Below, piece by piece: positions 7,432-11,174 of a stretch of 11,174 bases of DNA. How positions within the stretch are numbered: the first letter of the stretch is position 1; the number at the start of each line of letters is the position of its first letter. The stretch is from NCBI GenBank assembly GCA_038232215.1, contig JBBSIG010000075.1, positions 1 through 11,174 on the forward strand. Reading direction: 5' to 3'. Source of the stretch: JBBSIG01 sp038232215 (GTDB taxonomy: Bacteria; Actinomycetota; Thermoleophilia; Gaiellales; Gaiellaceae). The translations under genes were made by a program, and so were the position numbers. The notes beneath the pieces are model-generated. The model ran no database searches, had not been told where the DNA came from, and was given only the letters and a program-made list of their open reading frames with translations.

Positions 7432-8000
7432 CAACCGTCGCCGAGCGTGGCGACGACTGCCTCTGCGATCACCCGCAACGGGCGGCCCGAGACCTGACTC
7501 GCCCGCCGCAGGCGCGCGAAGGCGTCTTCCTCCGAGACTCCCTCCTTCTGCACGAGCAGCCCTTTGGCCCGCTCGATCACCTTGCGCGCGGCGAGGGCCT
7601 CGGCCAGCGAGTCGGCCTCCTGACGGAGGGCGGCGATCTCCTCGTGGCGCGCGCTCGCCGTCCGGATCGCGGGGAGCAGGTCGGTCTCCCGGAACGGCTT
7701 GACCAGATACCCGAAGACGCCCGCCTCCACCGCGCGAGAGACGAGCTCCTCCTGGCCGTAGGCGGTGAGCATGACGATCGGGATCGGGCGCTCGTCGAGG
7801 ATCCGCCGGGCCGCCTCGATCCCGTCGAGGCGCGGCATCTTCACGTCGAGCACCGCGAGGTCGGGCTGCTCGCTCCGGGCGAGCTCGACCGCCTCCACCC
7901 CGTCGCGCGCCTCGGCGCAGACCTCGAAGCCGGCGCCCTCCAACAGCTCGCGCAGATCGAGCCGGATGATCGTCTCGTCCTCGGCGACCAGGATCCTCAT
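7431..8000 (-). CDS. pdtaR: ANTAR-domain response regulator (PdtaR-like)
   Basis: The 189-residue protein joins a receiver domain (about 1-118) to an ANTAR RNA-binding domain (about 127-186). The receiver is intact: acidic pair E7-D8, phospho-acceptor D52 in LAVLDVKMPRLDG, T79 and K101 in LVKPF. The ANTAR core reads KVIERAKGLLVQKEGVSEEDAF then LRRASQVSGRPL. ANTAR regulators bind paired RNA hairpins and act as antiterminators or translation regulators once phosphorylated. Length and layout match Mycobacterium tuberculosis PdtaR (Rv1626). The ATG at 8000 is chosen because MRILVAEDE is the natural receiver start. No clear Shine-Dalgarno precedes it, but it overlaps an upstream small-ORF stop by 4 nt (ATGA). 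The kinase 178 nt upstream is of the PdtaS type, its expected partner. Confidence 0.94.
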   Translation of the reverse strand: MRILVAEDETIIRLDLRELLEGAGFEVCAEARDGVEAVELARSEQPDLAVLDVKMPRLDGIEAARRILDERPIPIVMLTAYGQEELVSRAVEAGVFGYLVKPFRETDLLPAIRTASARHEEIAALRQEADSLAEALAARKVIERAKGLLVQKEGVSEEDAFARLRRASQVSGRPLRVIAEAVVATLGDG

Positions 8001-8182
8001 GCAACGGCCCCGCAGGAGGAGCACCAGCGGTGGTGGTCGTACTCGTGCGACAGCCAGGTCCGGCTCCGCGCCCGCCCGGCCACGGCCCGCTGGGCCATGG
8101 CCGAGGGTCTGACCCTCGGACGCGTCGGAAACGGACCAGGCGATCGAATCAAGAGGGTGACGATCGTTCCACGAAGGGTCAT
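7997..8182 (-). CDS. Possible 61-aa (or 33-aa) microprotein between kinase and regulator
   Basis: An open frame fills the kinase-regulator gap. Its ATG at 8182 overlaps the kinase stop (ATGA), and its stop overlaps the regulator ATG (ATGA), 4 nt at each end. The N-terminal half (MTLRGTIVTLLIRSPGP...) has about 64% G+C at third codon positions, well below neighbouring genes. From the internal ATG at 8098 onward this rises above 90%, so a 33-residue product (7997-8098) is the other option. The tail contains W-L-S-H-E-Y-D-H-H-R-W-C-S-S-C-G: His at 46, 50 and 51 and Cys at 54 and 57 of the long form could bind zinc. I do not recognise a family. Chance is possible, since open frames are cheap in this DNA, but the regulator lacks its own ribosome site, which fits coupling through this ORF. 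Confidence 0.4.
   Translation of the reverse strand: MTLRGTIVTLLIRSPGPFPTRPRVRPSAMAQRAVAGRARSRTWLSHEYDHHRWCSSCGAVA
8101..8119 (-). repeat. Perfect 8-bp inverted repeat upstream of the ANTAR regulator
   Basis: On the minus strand CCGAGGGT-CAG-ACCCTCGG is a perfect 8-bp stem with a 3-nt loop, ending 2 nt before the internal ATG at 8098. No T-run follows, so it is not a classic terminator. It could be a hairpin that tunes regulator expression, or an operator. The 3-nt loop does not match the hexaloop pairs bound by ANTAR domains. Confidence 0.45.
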
Positions 8183-9588
8183 GCCGGGAACACGACCTCG
8201 GCCCGCGTGCCACGGCCGTTGCCGCGTAGGTCGAGCGTTCCCTTCAGCTCGTCGCGAACGAGCGCGCGCACGATCGAAAGGCCCGTGCCGGAGACCTGAT
8301 CGTCGACACCGCCGCCGTCGTCCGCGATCGCGAGCACCACGTCGCCGCCCCGGCGGGCGAGCTCGACGCGCACCTCGTCGCCCCCGTGCTCGAGCGCGTT
8401 CTGCAAGAGCTCGCTGAAGACGAGCGCGAGCGCGGTCGCCTGGCCGCCCGCGAGCGAGACCGGCTCGAGCGCCGCGTCCACACGCTTGCCCGAGACGAGC
8501 CCCTGCACGAGCATGGCGCGCAGCCGGTCGAGCAGGTCGGCGAGCTCGACGTCGTCGTCGCGGCGCTCGGTCAGCACCTCGTGCACGGCTGCGATCGCGA
8601 GGATGCGGTTGACCGAGTCGGCGAGCGCCTTCCCGGGGTCGGCCTCCGGCGCGGCGCGGGCCTGCAGCCGAAGCAGCGACGCCACCGTCTGAAGATTGTT
8701 CTTCACGCGGTGATGGATCTCCTGGGCCAGCACGCCGCGCATCACGGCTCGTCCGTGCTCGAGCGCGACGGCCGCGTGGTGCGCGATCGAGGACAGGAGC
8801 GCCCGCTCGTCGTCGCCGAACGGCGTGTCGCGATCGCACACGAGCTCGCCGATCTGGCGCCGCTTCCAGCGCAGGGGCAGCCGGATCGCGTGCGCGCCGG
8901 ACCGTCCCTCCGGCCAGGCGATGTTGCCGTCCTCTAGCACGAGCGCCGCGCCGGTCGCACCCACGGCGTCGATCGTCGTCTTCACGATCGCCTCGAGCGA
9001 CTCCTCGAGGTAGAGCGACTCCGACACGGCCTCCGAGATCCGCGCGAGCGCCTCGAGCTCGCCGACCTTGCGCTGCGCCTCCCCGTAGAGCTTCGCGTGC
9101 TCGATCGTCTGCGCCACCTGGGCGGCGATCGCGAGCAGGAGCTCGATCTCCTCGGCCGAGAACGAGCGCGGCACGAGCGTGCGCACGTTCAAGGCGCCCG
9201 CGAGCCGCTCGCGCGCGAGGATCGGGACGGCGAGGATCGACTCGTACTCGTCCTCGGAGAGGTTCGAGAACCGCTTGAAGCGCGGATCGAGGTGCGCCTG
9301 GGCCGGCAGCATCACCGGGGCCCGCTCGGCGGCGGCCGAGCCGGTGATCCCCTCTCCCGGCCGCATGCGTGGGCGCCCGGTCATGTCCTCGACCCTCGTC
9401 CCGTGCGTCGCGCGCAGGACGAGCTCGTCGGTGCGCTCGTCGTAGAGGTAGACGAAGCAGGCGTCGGCGTCGAGCGCGTCGGCGACCTTCCGCGCGACGA
9501 GATTCAGCACCTCCTCGAGGTCGAGCGTCGAGTTGACCGTCGCGATCGTCTCGGTGAGCAGCGCGAGATGACGCGCCGTCGAGTCCAC
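8179..9588 (-). CDS. pdtaS: GAF-HisKA_2 sensor histidine kinase (PdtaS-like)
   Basis: The 469-residue cytosolic kinase has no membrane segment. A clear GAF domain spans about 20-165 and a second, weaker GAF-like region about 180-278. The HisKA_2 phospho-acceptor box is EIHHRVKNNLQTVASLLRLQ (290-309), with H293, next to the Arg, the likely phosphorylated residue. The ATPase has its N box at SELLQNALEHG (N397), G1 at IADDGGGVDD (D423) and G2 at GTGLSIV (435-441). This family pairs with ANTAR regulators; M. tuberculosis PdtaS has GAF then PAS in place of two GAF-like units. The GTG at 9588 is preferred because an exact-spaced TACAAT -10 lies before it. The GTG at 9639 would run into the divergent membrane gene. 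The GAF ligand cannot be predicted. Confidence 0.95.
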   Translation of the reverse strand: MDSTARHLALLTETIATVNSTLDLEEVLNLVARKVADALDADACFVYLYDERTDELVLRATHGTRVEDMTGRPRMRPGEGITGSAAAERAPVMLPAQAHLDPRFKRFSNLSEDEYESILAVPILARERLAGALNVRTLVPRSFSAEEIELLLAIAAQVAQTIEHAKLYGEAQRKVGELEALARISEAVSESLYLEESLEAIVKTTIDAVGATGAALVLEDGNIAWPEGRSGAHAIRLPLRWKRRQIGELVCDRDTPFGDDERALLSSIAHHAAVALEHGRAVMRGVLAQEIHHRVKNNLQTVASLLRLQARAAPEADPGKALADSVNRILAIAAVHEVLTERRDDDVELADLLDRLRAMLVQGLVSGKRVDAALEPVSLAGGQATALALVFSELLQNALEHGGDEVRVELARRGGDVVLAIADDGGGVDDQVSGTGLSIVRALVRDELKGTLDLRGNGRGTRAEVVFPA

Positions 9589-9594
9589 GTATCG

Positions 9595-9600
9595 ATTGTA
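9595..9600 (-). promoter_or_regulatory. -10 box for the kinase-regulator operon, probably leaderless
   Basis: On the minus strand TACAAT, differing from the consensus TATAAT at one base, is followed by 6 nt and then the kinase GTG at 9588. Transcription would therefore start at or next to the start codon, giving a leaderless message. No good -35 is found 16-19 bp upstream (CCATAA at 17 bp). The box lies on top of the -35 of the divergent membrane-protein promoter. Confidence 0.55.
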
Positions 9601-9624
9601 CGCCGAACTCGACGGCGTTATGGT
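9596..9624 (+). promoter_or_regulatory. Promoter of the membrane-protein operon, probably leaderless
   Basis: TTGTAC (9596-9601), 17 bp, then TATGGT (9619-9624) form a reasonable sigma-70-type pair. The GTG at 9632 is 7 nt past the -10, so the transcript should begin at or one base before the start codon. No Shine-Dalgarno is present. The -35 shares 5 of 6 bases with the -10 of the divergent kinase promoter. Confidence 0.5.
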
Positions 9625-9631
9625 TGCCTCC

Positions 9632-10111
9632 GTGGGCACCTACGACTGGCTCCTGTTCCTCCATGTCGTCTCCGCCTTCGCCCTCGTCGCGGCCCTCGTG
9701 CTCTTCACCGCACTCGTCGTCGCGACCCGGCGCGTCGACCGGCCGAGCATCGCCCTCCTCTTCTTCCGCCTGGTACGCCCGGGCAGCCTGCTCGTCGCGG
9801 TCGGGTCGTTGCTCACCCTCGTCTTCGGCGTCTGGCTCGCGATCTACCTCGACGCCTACCACCCGTGGGACGACTGGATCCTCGCGGCGATCGTGCTCTG
9901 GGTGATCGCCACGGGAGCCGGGCAGCGAGCCGGGGTGAGATTCGGCGAGGCGCGCGCCCTCGCCGAGCGGCTCGGCGGCAGCGGTGACGACGCGCCGAGC
10001 TCCGAGCTGCGGGCCGCGATTCGCGATCGGCAGGCCGTCGTGCTTCATGCCGTCACCAGCGTCTCGACTCTCGTCATCCTCGTCCTCATGATCTGGAAGC
10101 CCGGCGCATGA
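9632..10111 (+). CDS. Small four-helix membrane protein, DUF2269-like
   Basis: The 159-residue product has four predicted membrane segments (about 6-29, 51-72, 82-98 and 136-155) and a charged loop between the third and fourth. The first segment carries LLFLHVVSAFALVAA, an F-x-H-V-x-x-A pattern seen in DUF2269 and related small integral membrane proteins of unknown role; the buried His is a possible cofactor ligand, which is speculation. The GTG at 9632 is chosen because the hydrophobic N-terminus begins there and a promoter lies immediately upstream. An earlier in-frame start would overlap the promoter. It overlaps the next gene by 4 nt (ATGA) and is divergent from the kinase, with 43 bp between them. 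Confidence is good for a real membrane protein and moderate for the family. Confidence 0.85.
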   Translation: MGTYDWLLFLHVVSAFALVAALVLFTALVVATRRVDRPSIALLFFRLVRPGSLLVAVGSLLTLVFGVWLAIYLDAYHPWDDWILAAIVLWVIATGAGQRAGVRFGEARALAERLGGSGDDAPSSELRAAIRDRQAVVLHAVTSVSTLVILVLMIWKPGA

Positions 10112-10581
10112 CGAGTCTGGCGGCCGTCCGCCCCGGCGACGTAGACGTCGCGCTCTTCGTCCACGTCCTCGGGGCGATGCTGCTCGTCGGGACGCTCTTC
10201 GTGGTCGCGACGGCGATCCTGCTCGGCTGGCGCAGGAGCGATCCGGAGCAGGCGACCGCGCTGACCCGATTCGGTCTGCGAACGCTGATCGTGGGCGTCC
10301 TCCCCGCCTACGTCGTCATGCGGATCGGCGCCCAGTGGACGGAGTCGGCCGAGGACCTGCCGAAAGAGGTCGAGGACTCGGCCTGGCTCGGGATCGGCTA
10401 CATCACGTCCGATGCGGGGGCCGTGCTGATCCTCGTCTCGCTCGTGCTCGCCATCTTCGGTCTGCGCCGGCTCCGCACCGGCACCGGCACGAGACTCGGG
10501 CGCGCGGTCGGTGTCGTCTCCCTGCTGCTGCTCGCCGCCTACGTCGTCGCGGTCTGGGCGATGTCGGCGAAGCCCACGTAG
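10108..10581 (+). CDS. Small four-helix membrane protein, paralogue of its neighbour
   Basis: The 157-residue protein has four membrane segments (about 12-40, 57-73, 103-119 and 131-152). Its first helix reads ALFVHVLGAMLLVGTLFVVAT, repeating the F-x-H-V-x-x-A motif of the preceding gene at the same place. The two therefore look like tandem duplicates of a DUF2269-like family and could form a heterodimer; this is inferred. The loop between helices 2 and 3 is acidic (TESAEDLPKEVED). The ATG at 10108 overlaps the upstream stop by 4 nt, giving tight translational coupling. No enzymatic motif is seen. Confidence 0.85.
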   Translation: MTSLAAVRPGDVDVALFVHVLGAMLLVGTLFVVATAILLGWRRSDPEQATALTRFGLRTLIVGVLPAYVVMRIGAQWTESAEDLPKEVEDSAWLGIGYITSDAGAVLILVSLVLAIFGLRRLRTGTGTRLGRAVGVVSLLLLAAYVVAVWAMSAKPT

Positions 10582-10585
10582 GCTC

Positions 10586-11014
10586 GTGAGTCAGGCTGAG
10601 GCCACAACGCTCGGCAAGAGTCCCGCGCCGTCACGCCGCATCCCGTTTGCCCTGGCCGCGCTCGTCGTCGCGGCGATTCTCACCGCGATCGGGACGTTCA
10701 GGGGCGACGACGAGCACTCGCTCCGGACCTGGCTCGTGGTTCTCGCGATCTCCGTGGTCGGAGCAGCAATCGTTTTCTGGGGGATCGTTCCCCGCGTCGA
10801 CCGATTCGGCCGTGGCGCCCTCATCCTGGCGGTCGTCGGCGCTCTTTCCCTCGTCGTGTTCTGGACGGGGCTTCCGCCGATTTTCGCCGGCGGCGCGGCT
10901 CTGCTCGCGCTTGCGGCGCGCGAACGCGGAGCGGAGACCGGCATGGCGAGCGCAGCGCTCGTGCTCGCCGCGCTGACCGTCGTCGCCGAGGCACCCGCTG
11001 CTCTCGTGGGGTAG
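10586..11014 (+). CDS. Hypothetical small integral membrane protein
   Basis: I do not recognise a family. The 142-residue product has a short polar N-terminus with Lys/Arg at residues 11-18, then four or five hydrophobic segments (about 19-38, 48-68, 77-94, 96-111 and 120-138) joined by short loops such as RGDDEHS and PRVDRFGR. The GTG at 10586 lies 4 nt after the upstream stop and is the start closest to the first helix. Only a weak AGG precedes it. It probably shares the promoter at 9596-9624 as third gene of the operon. The positive N-terminal residues suggest a cytosolic N-terminus. Confidence 0.75.
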   Translation: MSQAEATTLGKSPAPSRRIPFALAALVVAAILTAIGTFRGDDEHSLRTWLVVLAISVVGAAIVFWGIVPRVDRFGRGALILAVVGALSLVVFWTGLPPIFAGGAALLALAARERGAETGMASAALVLAALTVVAEAPAALVG

Positions 11015-11058
11015 CGGCGGCGGCTACCGCAAGTCTCGGGTGACTCGCGACCCGCGAG
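11010..11058 (+). terminator. Two short hairpins after the membrane operon, weak terminator candidate
   Basis: GGTAGC-N7-GCTACC (11010-11028) spans the stop codon of the last membrane gene. CTCGCG-ACC-CGCGAG (11044-11058) follows and leads into GGCTTAACAAAC. Neither is followed by a real T-run, so they may slow rather than end transcription. Palindromes this short arise easily in G+C-rich DNA. Confidence 0.3.
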
Positions 11059-11074
11059 GGCTTAACAAACTTCT

Positions 11075-11116
11075 TACCGGTAGCGAGGGATTTTCCTTGC
11101 AGGCGACGAATACGGT
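11075..11116 (+). promoter_or_regulatory. A+T-richer promoter region with TACCGGTA palindrome and TACGGT -10
   Basis: From about 11061 to 11099 base composition falls well below the window average, as expected of a promoter. It contains the 8-bp palindrome TACCGGTA (11075-11082) and, further on, TACGGT (11111-11116), 8 nt before a GTG. No consensus -35 lies 16-18 bp upstream of it (GGATTT at 17 bp). The palindrome could be an operator. Confidence 0.3.
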
Positions 11117-11124
11117 CGTCAGCA

Positions 11125-11174
11125 GTGAGCGCGCTAGCCCTCGACCTCCGCCGGACGGCCGGCTACATCGTCGC
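11125..11174 (+). CDS. Probable start of a further gene, cut by the window edge
   Basis: A GTG at 11125 opens a frame (SALALDLRRTAGYIVA) that is still open at the window end. It follows a promoter-like A+T-richer stretch and a TACGGT hexamer 8 nt upstream, the same style as the other leaderless starts here. Sixteen residues are too few to assign a family. There is no clear Shine-Dalgarno. Confidence 0.35.
   Translation, partial: MSALALDLRRTAGYIV

Noticed and set aside
8000..8178. ANTAR-type dual hexaloop RNA target ahead of the regulator
   Set aside because: The one strong stem has a 3-nt loop, and the repeated CGATCG words would close a loop of about 14 nt. No pair of hexaloops with A at position 1 and G at position 4 is seen.
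7997..10048. 683-codon minus-strand open frame over the kinase
   Set aside because: It overlaps the kinase in another frame and is Arg/Ala/Gly-rich without motifs. Only its last 61 codons, outside the kinase, are considered as a possible microprotein.
1..11174. Frequent CTCGAG and GAGCTC palindromes across the window
   Set aside because: They arise from the favoured Leu (CTC) and Glu (GAG) codons in tandem and are not organised as repeats or binding-site arrays.
1..11174. tRNA or rRNA genes, CRISPR arrays, insertion sequences, prophage or defence genes
   Set aside because: None was seen on either strand. All long frames with real motifs are metabolic, translational, signalling or membrane genes, and there are no regularly spaced repeats or transposase motifs.

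Overview
The window is one stretch of very G+C-rich DNA with dense coding, GTG and TTG starts, 1- and 4-nt gene overlaps, and several genes that look leaderless (a TANNNT -10 hexamer only 6-8 nt before a GTG). Together with a PdtaS/PdtaR-type ANTAR two-component pair, this points to an actinobacterium, perhaps a deep-branching Thermoleophilia/Gaiella-like lineage. The lineage is an inference from style and gene families. I see no tRNA, rRNA, CRISPR array, insertion sequence or phage gene.

Left part (1-3625, minus strand): a non-oxidative pentose phosphate operon in the order tkt - rpiB - tal, with tal cut by the window edge. These three enzymes interconvert C3-C7 sugar phosphates. Upstream of tkt on the same strand (3756-4661) is a receiver-GGDEF protein. 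Its phospho-acceptor Asp is Asn and its GGDEF motif reads GGQRF, so it looks like a signalling protein that has lost catalysis.

Middle (4771-7169, plus strand): an ABC-F ATPase of the ribosome-associated type, followed with a 4-nt overlap by an ADP-ribose pyrophosphatase-like Nudix hydrolase. The Nudix gene runs tail-to-tail into the next operon with a 41-nt overlap.

Right-middle (7129-9588, minus strand): an operon of GAF-containing HisKA_2 histidine kinase (PdtaS-like), a possible 33- or 61-aa microprotein ORF, an ANTAR RNA-binding response regulator (PdtaR-like) and a NIPSNAP-like small protein. Every junction is an overlap (ATGA, ATGA, TGATG). The microprotein ORF with a Cys/His-rich tail is the least explained element of the window.

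Right end (9632-11174, plus strand): a divergently transcribed run of three small integral membrane proteins. The first two look like tandem paralogues sharing an F-x-H-V-x-x-A motif in the first membrane segment. A 110-nt, partly A+T-rich intergenic region follows, and then the probable start of another gene. The kinase and the first membrane gene appear to be driven by face-to-face overlapping promoters within 43 bp.
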